This document shows positions 37,842 through 47,703 of a stretch of DNA of 64,000 nucleotides, piece by piece. The position numbers and the translations under genes are program-made. The stretch comes from Pseudoxanthomonas suwonensis (GTDB lineage Bacteria > Pseudomonadota > Gammaproteobacteria > Xanthomonadales > Xanthomonadaceae). Under the pieces are notes generated by a model. That model saw only the letters and a list, made by a program, of their open reading frames with translations, did no database searches and had not been told where the DNA came from. The stretch's first letter is position 1. Each line of letters opens with the position of its first letter. The stretch lies in the NCBI RefSeq assembly GCF_000972865.1, contig NZ_CP011144.1:1984001-2048000 (forward strand). The letters are read 5' to 3'.

Positions 37842-40717
37842 TGAGCATCGAAGCCGGCCTGCCCTTCGAGGCGCTGCCCGTCACCGCCAGCAACCGCCCG
37901 GCGCTGCCGCGGATCGACTACGCGGCCGACGACCTCGCCGCGCTGCGCGCGCGCCTGCTGCACCGGCTGCCCGCGGCGCTGCCCGGCTGGAACCCGGCGC
38001 TGAAGGACGCAGGCGGCGACTACGGGACGGTGTTCGTCGACCTGTTCGCCCAGCTGGCCGCCATCCTCAACGCCTACGCGGACCAGCGCGGCAACGAGGG
38101 TTTCCTGCGTACGGCCACCCTGCACCGCTCGCTGATCGACCTGTGCGCGCTGATCGACTATCGCCTGGGCAGCGGCGCCAGCGCCAGTGCGCTGCAGGCG
38201 TTCATCGCCAAGCCGGGCGAGCGCGGCATGCTGCCGGCCGGCTTCCAGCTCAATGCCGCGCCGCTGCCCTTCGAAAGCGACCGCACCGACCTGGTGTTCG
38301 AAACGCAGGCGCCGCTGGAAGTGGACGCCGCGCGCAACCTGATGCGGCTGGTGGGACACGACCGTTCCAGCCGCACGCTGCGGCTGCGCGCGGCGGCGGC
38401 GGCGGCGCAGGACGTGGCCGCGGCGATGGACGGCGTCTACGCCGGACTGCGGGCCGGCGCGCCGATCGTCTTCGACGACGGCGCCACCCTGGCGGCCGCA
38501 CCCCTGGCCGCCGCGGTCGAACAGGCCGGCGCCACGCACCTGCGCTGGACGGCCGGCGCGGCGGCGGCCGACCGCGACCTGGCCATCGCCGACCTGCGGA
38601 TACGCGCACGCGCCAGCCAGGTCATGAAGCTGGCCGCGGCCGAACGCGCCGACGAGATCGTGCTCGGCCACAACACGCTGCCGGTGGCCAACGCCGCCAT
38701 GTTCACCGTGGGCGGCGCGGTGCTGGTCGACGGCGGCGGGTTGCTCATGCCCATGCTGGTGCTGGCCAAGGACGCGGCGGCCCGCACGATCACCCTGGAC
38801 CGCGGTGTGGCCGCGTCGCTGCGGCGCTCGGCCACGCGGGTACTGGAGGGCACCGCGTGCGGCGCCGCCACCGGCACGATCCGCGCCGGCACCACGGTGC
38901 TGACCCGCGATTCCACCTCCAAGAAGAAGGACTTCCCGCACACGCCCGCGCCCGGCGACCTGCTGCTGCTGGCCGATGCGAGCGGCGTGGAACTGGCGAC
39001 CGTGGCCGGCGCCAGCGGCAGGACGATCACGCTCACCCAGCCGACCACGCGCGCGCTGCGCCCGGTGAAGCGGTCCTTCGACGAAACCGCGCGCGTGCGC
39101 TTCTACCGCGTCGCGCCCCACGATCCGGCCACCCACCAGACCCGGCTGCGGCCGCTGCTGCTGGGCGAGCTGGACGGCGTGTTCCAGGGCGGGCATACCG
39201 TGCTTGCGCTCGACAAGGCCTACGACGGCCTCGCCCCGCAGACCGTGGTGGCGCTGAGCGACGGCCGGCTGGCCATGGCGCTGCGGGTGCTGCGGGCCGA
39301 CAGCGTGGAAGGCAGGACCGTGCTGACCCTCGATGGCGTCGCCAGCGGCGCGTTCGGCGTCGCCGCGCTGGGCCTGCATGGCCCGTTCGAGCACGCCATG
39401 CGCATCGCCGGCCACGACCGCGCCGAGGCGGTGCTGGCGGCGGGCGCGTCGCAGCTGGACATCGTGGGCACCCCGCCGGGCCTGGCGGCGGGCCTGGACC
39501 TGGTGGTCGCGGACGGCACCCGCGCCGAAGGCGCGCGCATCAGCCAGGTGCAGGCACTCGCGGGCGCCACCCGGGTCGCCCTGGCGCGTCCGCTGGAGCA
39601 CGCCTACGCCCTGGGCGATACGCGCATCTACGGCAACGTGGCGGCGGTCGCGCACGGCGCCCTGGTCGCCGACGAGGTGCTGGGCAGCGGCGATCCCGCC
39701 GCCGCGCCGCAGCGCTTCGGCCTGCGGCGCCCGGCGCTGGCCTTCGTGCCCGACGCGGCCGCGCCGCGCGGGGTGGTACCGGCCGTGGACGTGCGGGTGG
39801 ACGGCGAACGCTGGACCACGGTCGACACCCTGGCCGGCAGCGGACCGCTGGACCGGCACTGCATGGTCGAGATCGACGAGCGCGAGCGCGCCACCGTCGT
39901 CTTCGGCGACGGCATGCACGGCGCCGCGCCGCCGTCGGGCCGCGACAACATCGTGGCCCGCTACCGGGTCGGCCACGGCGCCGCGGCCAACGTCGCGGCC
40001 GCGGCGATCGCCAGCATGCCGCGCGCGGCGCCCTTCCTCGAGCGCAGCTTCAACCCGGTGCCGGCCAGCGGCGGCGCCGGGCGGGAATCGCCGGCCGTGG
40101 CCAAACATCAGGCCGCGCACCGCGTGCGCACGCTGGACCGGGCGGCATCGCTGGCCGACCACGCCGATCTCGCGCTCACCTTCGCCGGCATCGCCAAGGC
40201 GCGCGCCGACCTCGAGCGCGAAGGCGCGTCCCGGCGCCGCGCGATCGTCGTCACCTGCGCCGCGGCGGGAGGCAATGCGTTGTCGCTGCCGCAGAAGGAA
40301 GCCCTGCTCGCGTTCCTGTCCACGCGCAGCGCCGCGCCCGGCCGCCTGCGCGTGCGCGGGCACCGCGCCTGGCCGGTGCGCCTGGCGCTGCAGGTGAACG
40401 TGGCCGCCAACCACCCGCAGGCGGCCGTGCAGCGCGCGCTCATGGCGGCCTTCGGTTCGCAGCCGGGAGGCGGCGGCTTCTTCGCCTTCGACCGCCGAGG
40501 ACTCGGGGTCGACCTGGCCTTGAGCGAGGTCTACCTGGCGGCCGAATCCGTCGCCGGCGTCGACCACGTGCTGGCGACCCTGTTCCATCGCGAGGGGGCC
40601 GCGCCGGAAGTGGCCGACCGCATCGCCGTGCCGGCCGATGCGCTGGCCACCGGCGGCGATCCCGGCGACCGGGCCATCGGTCGCCTGACCCTGCAGCTGG
40701 CCGGAGGACTCGCATGA
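37841..40717 (+). CDS. Baseplate protein J-like 2 (Pvc12)
   Basis: A 958-residue paralogue of the previous wedge protein. The same motifs recur: DAGGDYGTVFVDLFAQLAAILNAYADQRGNEGFL near residue 60 and ATVVFGDGMHGAAPPSGRDNIVARYRVGHGAAANV near 690. A long insertion of beta-rich sequence lies between. ATGATGA at the junction offers starts at 37838 or 37841. The AGGAGGG at 37831-37837 favours 37841. Large and small gpJ-like pairs are usual for eCIS. They form the two arms of the wedge. Confidence 0.85.
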   Translation: MSIEAGLPFEALPVTASNRPALPRIDYAADDLAALRARLLHRLPAALPGWNPALKDAGGDYGTVFVDLFAQLAAILNAYADQRGNEGFLRTATLHRSLIDLCALIDYRLGSGASASALQAFIAKPGERGMLPAGFQLNAAPLPFESDRTDLVFETQAPLEVDAARNLMRLVGHDRSSRTLRLRAAAAAAQDVAAAMDGVYAGLRAGAPIVFDDGATLAAAPLAAAVEQAGATHLRWTAGAAAADRDLAIADLRIRARASQVMKLAAAERADEIVLGHNTLPVANAAMFTVGGAVLVDGGGLLMPMLVLAKDAAARTITLDRGVAASLRRSATRVLEGTACGAATGTIRAGTTVLTRDSTSKKKDFPHTPAPGDLLLLADASGVELATVAGASGRTITLTQPTTRALRPVKRSFDETARVRFYRVAPHDPATHQTRLRPLLLGELDGVFQGGHTVLALDKAYDGLAPQTVVALSDGRLAMALRVLRADSVEGRTVLTLDGVASGAFGVAALGLHGPFEHAMRIAGHDRAEAVLAAGASQLDIVGTPPGLAAGLDLVVADGTRAEGARISQVQALAGATRVALARPLEHAYALGDTRIYGNVAAVAHGALVADEVLGSGDPAAAPQRFGLRRPALAFVPDAAAPRGVVPAVDVRVDGERWTTVDTLAGSGPLDRHCMVEIDERERATVVFGDGMHGAAPPSGRDNIVARYRVGHGAAANVAAAAIASMPRAAPFLERSFNPVPASGGAGRESPAVAKHQAAHRVRTLDRAASLADHADLALTFAGIAKARADLEREGASRRRAIVVTCAAAGGNALSLPQKEALLAFLSTRSAAPGRLRVRGHRAWPVRLALQVNVAANHPQAAVQRALMAAFGSQPGGGGFFAFDRRGLGVDLALSEVYLAAESVAGVDHVLATLFHREGAAPEVADRIAVPADALATGGDPGDRAIGRLTLQLAGGLA

Positions 40718-43395
40718 TCGACGTGCCCGCCCCGTCCCGCCAGGAAGTCGCCGCCCAGCTGTGGCGCTGGCTGCCCGGCGTCTACCGCGCCCGCGACGCC
40801 GACGGCCGGCTGCAGGCGTTCGTCGCCCTGTTCGCCGACGAACTGTGGCGCCTGCGGCGCGGCATCGAGCAGCACTACGCCGACCATTTCATCGACTCGG
40901 CGCAGGACTGGGCGGTCGCCTACCTCGCCGACCTGGTAGGCACCGAGGTCCTCTACACCGGCGAGGCGGCGAGCCTGCTCGGGATGGCCGCGCGCAACCG
41001 CGGCGACGTGAAGAACACGCTGCGCTGGCGCCGCCGGAAAGGCACCCTGGCTGGCCTGGAAGGCATTGCCCGCGACGTCGGCGGCCTGGGCGTGCACGCG
41101 GTGGAGATGTTCGAGCGCGTGGCCTGGATGCAGAACCTGGCGCACATCAAGCCGACGGCGGGATTAGCGCTCGACCTGCGGCGCGGCGAGGCGCTGGCCG
41201 CGATCCACACGCCCTACTCGCGGGCGCGCGCGCTGGCCGACCTGCGGCCGGCCGGCCAGCGCGCAGGTTGGCACCGGGTCGGCAACGTCGCGGTGTTCCA
41301 GTGGCCGATCGCCTCGTTCCCGCTGCTCGCGGCGACGCCCAGGGCGATCGGCGGCGGGCACTACACGTTCCATCCCCTGGGCCTGGACACCGCCCTCCAC
41401 GCCGGAGGCGCCACCGAAGCGCTGCGCGTGCAGGTCGCGTCGCGGCCCGGTGCGCCCGGCGCCGACATCTGCCACGCCAACGCCGACGATGTTCCCATCC
41501 GCAACCGCGACCTGCGCGAGCACGCGCGGGCCTACGTGGATTCGCCGCTGGGCTTCGCGATCCGCGAGGATGGCATCGCCCTGGTCGGCGAACCGCCGGC
41601 GCCCGGTGTCTCGCGCGAGCCGGCGCTGGACTTCGGCGAACTGGCCGGCGCCCGCGGCATGGTCGCCGCCGACCCGACGGTCTACGGCGCGGGCCTGCGC
41701 TTCGCGCTCGAGGCGGTGCGCCTGGGGGCGGTGTTCACCCTGGTCGCCAGCGTGTCCACGCCGGTGGCCTATTCCCCCGGGCAGCCGCTGGCCAGCCAGC
41801 TGCAGCTGCGCAATCCGCAGGGCCGGCTGCGGCTCGACAGCGCGACCCCGGATTTCGGCTACACCGACGGCGTCGCGCCGTTCGAACCGGACAGCGGCGA
41901 ATTCCATCATCCGGCGCTGCTGCTCCGGGTCGTCAACCAGGGCGCGGCAGCGGCCGATTTCCCCGCCAGCGAAGCGATCCTGCGCAACGCGCGCGGCCAG
42001 GCCGTGCAGGCCTACCTGCCGGCGATCGACGCGGTCGCGCCCGCGGCCGCGCACTATTTCTACGTCGCCGCCGATGGCAGCACCTACCACGCCCGCGGCG
42101 ACCATGGCGCTGGCGCCCCCGACCGCAACCCCGACGCTTCGCTGTACGGCGCCTTCTCGCTGCAGCACCTGGCGCGCGCCTCCGAAGGCCAGCGGCGCAT
42201 CCGGCCGGGGCATCCGCCGGAGCGCTGGCGTAGGGTGGTGGCCCGCTCGCTGTGCTGCCGTGACCGCCCGCTGGTACCGCCACTGGCCGCCGGTGAGGTG
42301 GCCGTGGACGCCGAACGCGGCCGCTTCGCGTTCCCTGCCGGCGAGGAGCCGGCCGGCGAACTGAGCGTGGACTTCCGCTACGGGCTCACCGCGGCCATCG
42401 GCGCCGGTCCCCATGCCCGTCCCGACCTGGCGCCGGCCCGGATCACGGTGGCGCGCACGCGCGACGCCCACCACGCGTCGCTGCAGGCGGCCATCGCCGC
42501 CGCCCCCGACGGGTTCGACGTACCGGTCGTGATCGAGATCCTGGACAGCGCCGTCTACGAGGAGGCGCTGCAGATCGGCAACCGCGATTTCCCCGGTGGC
42601 CTGGTGATCCGCGCCGCGGCGCTGCAGACCCCCTTCATCGTCAAGCCGGCGGCGGCGCCGCGGGCCCTGCGGGTGCGCGACTCGACGCTCGCGGCACTGG
42701 TCCTGGACGGCCTGGCCTTCGCCGGCGGCGCGCTGGAGGTGCAGGGCGTGGTGGGGTCGGTGATGCTGCGCCATTGCACGCTGCAGCCGGCGAGCGCGTC
42801 GCTGCGGGTGGTCCAGGCCGGGCACTGCGAGGTGGCGCTCCAGTCCTGCATCAGCGGCCCGGTGCACGTTGCCGCCGCGGCCGGAAGCTGCCAGGCGCAG
42901 GACAGCGCCATCCAGCACCCGGCCGCCAGCGTCGAGCAACCGGCCGGCGTCGACGCGGTCGAGTTCGCCAACGGCCGTGTCGTGCTCGAGCGCTGCACCC
43001 TGCTGGGCGGCCTGGCGGCGCAGCGCGCGAAGCTGTCCAACACGCTGTGCTACGGCGATCTGGCGCTGGCCGATCCGGGCGCCAGCTGCCTGCGCTTCTC
43101 GCGCCTGCCCAGGGCCTTCGACGCGGCGGCATTCCGCTGCACCACGGCCACGCCGATCTTCGTCTCCATCGACTGGGGCGACGCGGGCTACCTGCACCTG
43201 CATCCCAACTCCGCGCCCGCCCTGCTCGGCGGCGGCGAGGAAGGCGGCGAGATCGGCGCGTTCCATCGCGCCGGCCTGCCATGGCGCCTGCAGAACACCG
43301 GCCTGCGCCTCGCCGAATCGATCCCCGCGGGCCTGACCCCCCTCCAGGTCCGCGTGCTGCCGCGGCCCCGCTTCCCAGGAAATCCGTCGCCATGA
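40714..43395 (+). CDS. gpI-like wedge protein with beta-helix C-terminus
   Basis: An 893-residue protein. Residues 1-170 look like tail protein I: LWRWLPGVYRARDADGRLQAFVALFADELWRLRRGIEQHY, LADLVGTEVLYTGEAA, DVKNTLRWRRRKGTLAGLEGIARDVGG. The C-terminal third (about 580-830) shows repeated short strands with regularly placed Val, Ala, Gly and Cys (VLDGLAFAGGALEVQGVVGSVMLRHCTLQ and similar), as in right-handed parallel beta-helices. Such a domain may form a tail-spike-like appendage for target binding. The gene starts and ends in ATGA overlaps. Confidence 0.75.
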   Translation: MIDVPAPSRQEVAAQLWRWLPGVYRARDADGRLQAFVALFADELWRLRRGIEQHYADHFIDSAQDWAVAYLADLVGTEVLYTGEAASLLGMAARNRGDVKNTLRWRRRKGTLAGLEGIARDVGGLGVHAVEMFERVAWMQNLAHIKPTAGLALDLRRGEALAAIHTPYSRARALADLRPAGQRAGWHRVGNVAVFQWPIASFPLLAATPRAIGGGHYTFHPLGLDTALHAGGATEALRVQVASRPGAPGADICHANADDVPIRNRDLREHARAYVDSPLGFAIREDGIALVGEPPAPGVSREPALDFGELAGARGMVAADPTVYGAGLRFALEAVRLGAVFTLVASVSTPVAYSPGQPLASQLQLRNPQGRLRLDSATPDFGYTDGVAPFEPDSGEFHHPALLLRVVNQGAAAADFPASEAILRNARGQAVQAYLPAIDAVAPAAAHYFYVAADGSTYHARGDHGAGAPDRNPDASLYGAFSLQHLARASEGQRRIRPGHPPERWRRVVARSLCCRDRPLVPPLAAGEVAVDAERGRFAFPAGEEPAGELSVDFRYGLTAAIGAGPHARPDLAPARITVARTRDAHHASLQAAIAAAPDGFDVPVVIEILDSAVYEEALQIGNRDFPGGLVIRAAALQTPFIVKPAAAPRALRVRDSTLAALVLDGLAFAGGALEVQGVVGSVMLRHCTLQPASASLRVVQAGHCEVALQSCISGPVHVAAAAGSCQAQDSAIQHPAASVEQPAGVDAVEFANGRVVLERCTLLGGLAAQRAKLSNTLCYGDLALADPGASCLRFSRLPRAFDAAAFRCTTATPIFVSIDWGDAGYLHLHPNSAPALLGGGEEGGEIGAFHRAGLPWRLQNTGLRLAESIPAGLTPLQVRVLPRPRFPGNPSP

Positions 43396-46300
43396 AAAAC
43401 GATATCGCCAAAGTGTCGTTCGACGAACTGAACCACTTCGTCGGCGTGTTCCACCAGATGGGACGGCTGCCGCTGGAATCGGACTTCAACGAACAGAACG
43501 AACTGGTGCTGCGCCTGATCCAGCGCCTGGCCGGGGACGCGATGCACACCGGCAGCCCGAACGAGGGCTTCCGCGTGGACACGCACGTCCTGCTCGACCG
43601 GCTGGAATCGCGGCACGGCTGGACCGCCACGCCTGCGGCGGCCAGCGTGTTCGTCGACTACTTCGACCATCGCGTCGGCGACGGCAGCCTGGTGGCGTCC
43701 GGCGCGACCGCGATCGCCCGCGGGCTCGACCATCCGCTGGACCTGGCCGAGGTCGGCGAGGTGCTGGTCGCGGTCAAGGCGATGTCGACCGCGGGCCTGG
43801 CGTTCTACGTCAAGGACGCGGCGGCCACCCATGCCTTCGCCATGACCCAGGTCGCCACCGACGACGGCTGGAAGCTGCTGCGCGCGGTACCCGGCGCCTG
43901 GCCGGCGGGTTTCGCGGCCGACAGCATCGTCGAGTACGGATTCACCGGCCTGGACGCGGCTACCCGCTACGGCTTCGATTTCCTCAAGGCCGACCTGCCG
44001 CTGCGCAGCGTGGTGGCGCGCACCGAGCTGACCGACCGCTACGCCGCCGAACCGGCGGCGGCGGTGCTGTCGGTGGACGACGACCAGCGCCTGTGGGGCG
44101 GTGCCGCGGTGCAGGCCACCCAGGCCACGAGCGTCGCCTACGCATTCCCGGTGCCGGTGGACGCCTCGCGCGCGCGCCGGCTGCTGCTCGGCGTGCAGCG
44201 CGCGCCGGCGGCCGCACCGCTGTCGGTGGTGCTGCACGACGATGCCGTCCCGGCGAACACCATCACCCTGGCCGGCGCCGTCGTCACCGCGCAGGGCGCC
44301 TGGCAACGGCATGCCTTCGCCCTGCCGCAGGCTGGCGCGTTCAACTGGAGCGCGATCACCCGGCTGACCTATGCGGACCTGGACGCGGCCGCTAGCTACC
44401 GCTTCGGCCCGGTCCTGCTCGAAGCCGATCGCGCGCGCGACCTGGTGGTCATGGGCGGCGACGGCAGCGCCGCCGGTGCCGGCCGGTTCTACGGCGAGGG
44501 CCTGGCGGCGATCAAGGAGGCCCATGGCACCTACTGGACGCAGGCCGACCTGCCGCAGGCCGACCCGGCCGCGCTCGATCCGGTGGCGCCCGGCCGGCGC
44601 CGGATCGACTGGGCCTACCTCGACCTGTGGGAGCGGCCGCTGTCGTACATCGAGCGCCCCGCGCTGCGCGACGTCGCGCTCGAGGGCGACGACACCTGCA
44701 CGCGCAAGCAGCTGGTGGCGCAGGTGCGGCTGCTCAAGGGCCTGGAGGCGCCGCTGGCCGGCGCGGCGCAGCCACCGGCCGATGCGTTCGCGTTGCTGCC
44801 CCGCATCGGCAAGGGCGTGCTCTCCACCAAGGACAAGCCGGCGGCCGTGTTCGACCCGTGCGCTGACCCATGCGAGCCGGCCATCGCCGGCCCGTACATG
44901 GGCGAAGAGAACAGCCTGTTCCGGATCGAGATCCATCGCGCCGGCAACATCGGCGCCGCCGACGCGGCCGGCACCGCCTGGTTCAAGTGGTCGCGCGACA
45001 ACGCCGGCACGACCTGCGCGCTGATCGAGGACGCCGCCGGCGCCGCCACCTCGGTGGTGGTCGAGAAGCCGGAACTGTTCGCGATCGGCGACCTGGTGGA
45101 GGTGGCCGACGACCTGGTGGAACTGGTGACCGGCCCCTGCGAGGACCGCGTCGACCACACCGACCACGCGCGCGGCGAACTGCGCAGGGTGGTCACCGTC
45201 AACCTGCAGACGCGCCGGATCGGCTGGGAAGATCCGACCGTGGCCGATCCGTTGCAGGCGCGGTTCCATGCGCCGCTGCCGCGCGCGATGCTCGCGGCGC
45301 AGCACGCCAAGCTGACCCGCTGGGACGGCGTGGCGGCCTGCACCGCGGGCGACCTGGTGCTGGCCGATGGCGTGGTCGTCGAGTTCGGCGGCCAGGACCT
45401 GTGCGCGGGCGACTACTGGCAGTTCGCCACCCGCACCATCGACCGCAGCGTCGAGCGCCTGGTCGAGGCGCCCGCGCGCGGCGTGCAGCACGCCTACTAC
45501 CCGCTCGCCGCGATCCACCGCTGGCGCGAAGACGGGCCGGCGGACGAAGAAGTGGTGTTCGCCGAGGACCTGCGCCCGCGCCTGGCCGCGCTGTCGGGCC
45601 TGGATGCAAGCCGCATCGCCTACGACCCGGGCGCCGGCGCTTCGGAAACGCACATCCAGGGCTGGGGCGAGGTCACCACCGTGCAGGAGGCCATCGACGC
45701 GCTGTGCCGCGCCGACCTCACCGGCGACCTGCGGCTGCACAACCGGCTGCTCCACGGCATGGGCGTGATCTGCGGGCTGAAGCTGCGTTGCTCGAAGGAC
45801 CGCGAGAAGGTCGTGCTGACCAAGGGCTACGCCCTGGACTGCGACGGCGACCTGCTGCACGCCTCCGGCGACCGCGCGATCGACGTGGTCAAGCGGGCCA
45901 TCGAACAGGGACTGCTCGATGCCACCGGCGCCGGCAGGGTCAACATGTGGATCGAACAGGCCGCCAACGGCGTGTCCACGCACCTGGAGCCGAGCCTGCC
46001 GCAGACCTTCTGGGACTCGGTGCTGGAGGGCACCCTGCTGAAGGACTTCTGGGAGGGTTGCATCCTCTCGCTGGTGGCCTTCTTCAAGGCCCAGCTCACG
46101 CCGTTCCCGGACACCACGCTGCCGCTGTCGGACCAGCACAAGCGCCTGGTCTCGCTGCTGAACCTGCTGTGGCAGCTGGTCAACTCGGCGAGCGGGCGCT
46201 ACATCTTCCTGTCGAAGGTCGAGCACGACCTGCTGGAGAAGTTCCACGAGGACCTGAAGGAACTGCTCGCCAGCAAGACCTACTGCGCGATGTTCGACCA

Positions 46301-47693
46301 CCTGAAGCCGTTCCCCGCGTACCCCTATGCCGTGCCCACCGGCATCGACACCCTGTTCGGCATGTGGCTGCTGCATCGCCGGATCAAGCTCGACCCCTCG
46401 GGCGAGTACATCTACAGCTACGGCACCGGCCACCGCATCCAGGTGTTCGACGTCGCCGCGCGGTCCGCGGTGGCGGTGCTCGATTTCCCGGGCGCCAGCA
46501 ACCTGGACGTGCAGGACATCGCCTTCGACCCTTCCGGGACCGAGATGTACGTGGTCGGCACCCTGGTCAACGGCACCCAGGTCGACTCGGTGTTCGCCAC
46601 CGCCAGGATCACCCCGCCGGCCACCGCCGGGGCCGCGCCGGGCTACAGCTGGAGCGCCGCCAGCGTGGTGTGCGACGTCCGCTTCGTGCGCCTGGAAACG
46701 CACCCGAAGCATCGCGACGTGCTGTTCGCGATCGGCCGCAGCGACACCGCTCCGAACCGGCGCGGCGTGTACCGCTTCAACCCGGCCGCCATCCCGCTGA
46801 CCCCCAACCCCGACTGGGTCTTCAACGCCACCGGCCTGTTCGCGATCGACACCGACGGCGCGGTGGCCATCGCCGCCGAGCACAGCGGAGGCCTGCAGAC
46901 GGGCGCATTCAACGGCATCCGGCGGGTCAACCTGGGCACCACCGGGTTGTCCGTCGCGGTCGCCGTGGGCAGCGGAGAGGACTTCTGGAACGACCTGGTG
47001 GTGCACCGGGGCGCGGTCTACATGACCGGCAACCCGCCCGGGCAGAGCGAGCTCATGCGCTTCCCGGTGACGGTGGCGTCGCCGGCCGCGGTCCAGCGCA
47101 CGCCGCTGGGCGGCGCCAGTGCGTGGCGGCTGGGCTTGCTGCCGTCGCGCAACGTGCTGACCCTGGCCGATGCCAACACCTACCGCATCCGCCTGTTCGA
47201 CACCGCCGCCGGCATCCTGGACACGCGCCTGCGCATCCCGCTGCAGATCATGCCGATCTCGCTGGCGGTGCGGCCGGACGAAAAGGAAGCGTATGCGCTC
47301 AACCTGCTGTCCAACACCGTCAACGCGGTCAACGTCGCCGAACTGATCGCCGGCACGCCCAGCTTCACCCACGAACCGCCGCTCACCCTGGCCGCCTACC
47401 GCACGCAGATGCTGCATGCCTTCACCGACCTGGTCGGAGTGTTCGCCCAGTACCTGAAGGACTGCTGGTGCGACAAGTTCCTGGTCGAGTGCCACCAGTG
47501 CACCAAGGACGACAAGGTCTACCTCGGCACGATCGAGGTCAGGGACAACAAGGTGTTCCACATCTGCAACTTCAGCAAGCGCCACTACGCCAAGTCGTTC
47601 CGCACCTGGGGCTACTGGCTCTCCGCCGTGCCCCTGCTGCCGGTGCTGAAGAAGGCCTTCGCGAAATTCTGCTGCCTGAAACTGGTGCCCTGA
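43392..47693 (+). CDS. DUF6519-like protein with beta-propeller, putative tail appendage
   Basis: A 1433-residue protein. The N-terminus (MKNDIAKVSFDELNHFVGVFHQMGRLPLESDFNEQNELVLR) matches the DUF6519 outline, in which a short segment anchors to the particle (consensus around DxxxxYxxVxxQQGRVxLDADWNE). Residues about 730-790 (WGEVTTVQEAIDALCRADLTGDLRLHNRLLHGMGVICGLKL) are typical of the second half of this family. Residues about 995-1320 have repeated YSYGTGHRIQVFDV / YVVGTLVNG / YALNLLSNTVNAVNV units, a YVTN-type beta-propeller. A Cys-rich stretch (DCWCDKFLVECHQC) lies near the end. Probable fibre or receptor-binding structure. Confidence 0.7.
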   Translation: MKNDIAKVSFDELNHFVGVFHQMGRLPLESDFNEQNELVLRLIQRLAGDAMHTGSPNEGFRVDTHVLLDRLESRHGWTATPAAASVFVDYFDHRVGDGSLVASGATAIARGLDHPLDLAEVGEVLVAVKAMSTAGLAFYVKDAAATHAFAMTQVATDDGWKLLRAVPGAWPAGFAADSIVEYGFTGLDAATRYGFDFLKADLPLRSVVARTELTDRYAAEPAAAVLSVDDDQRLWGGAAVQATQATSVAYAFPVPVDASRARRLLLGVQRAPAAAPLSVVLHDDAVPANTITLAGAVVTAQGAWQRHAFALPQAGAFNWSAITRLTYADLDAAASYRFGPVLLEADRARDLVVMGGDGSAAGAGRFYGEGLAAIKEAHGTYWTQADLPQADPAALDPVAPGRRRIDWAYLDLWERPLSYIERPALRDVALEGDDTCTRKQLVAQVRLLKGLEAPLAGAAQPPADAFALLPRIGKGVLSTKDKPAAVFDPCADPCEPAIAGPYMGEENSLFRIEIHRAGNIGAADAAGTAWFKWSRDNAGTTCALIEDAAGAATSVVVEKPELFAIGDLVEVADDLVELVTGPCEDRVDHTDHARGELRRVVTVNLQTRRIGWEDPTVADPLQARFHAPLPRAMLAAQHAKLTRWDGVAACTAGDLVLADGVVVEFGGQDLCAGDYWQFATRTIDRSVERLVEAPARGVQHAYYPLAAIHRWREDGPADEEVVFAEDLRPRLAALSGLDASRIAYDPGAGASETHIQGWGEVTTVQEAIDALCRADLTGDLRLHNRLLHGMGVICGLKLRCSKDREKVVLTKGYALDCDGDLLHASGDRAIDVVKRAIEQGLLDATGAGRVNMWIEQAANGVSTHLEPSLPQTFWDSVLEGTLLKDFWEGCILSLVAFFKAQLTPFPDTTLPLSDQHKRLVSLLNLLWQLVNSASGRYIFLSKVEHDLLEKFHEDLKELLASKTYCAMFDHLKPFPAYPYAVPTGIDTLFGMWLLHRRIKLDPSGEYIYSYGTGHRIQVFDVAARSAVAVLDFPGASNLDVQDIAFDPSGTEMYVVGTLVNGTQVDSVFATARITPPATAGAAPGYSWSAASVVCDVRFVRLETHPKHRDVLFAIGRSDTAPNRRGVYRFNPAAIPLTPNPDWVFNATGLFAIDTDGAVAIAAEHSGGLQTGAFNGIRRVNLGTTGLSVAVAVGSGEDFWNDLVVHRGAVYMTGNPPGQSELMRFPVTVASPAAVQRTPLGGASAWRLGLLPSRNVLTLADANTYRIRLFDTAAGILDTRLRIPLQIMPISLAVRPDEKEAYALNLLSNTVNAVNVAELIAGTPSFTHEPPLTLAAYRTQMLHAFTDLVGVFAQYLKDCWCDKFLVECHQCTKDDKVYLGTIEVRDNKVFHICNFSKRHYAKSFRTWGYWLSAVPLLPVLKKAFAKFCCLKLVP

Positions 47694-47703
47694 GGAGCCT
47701 CCC

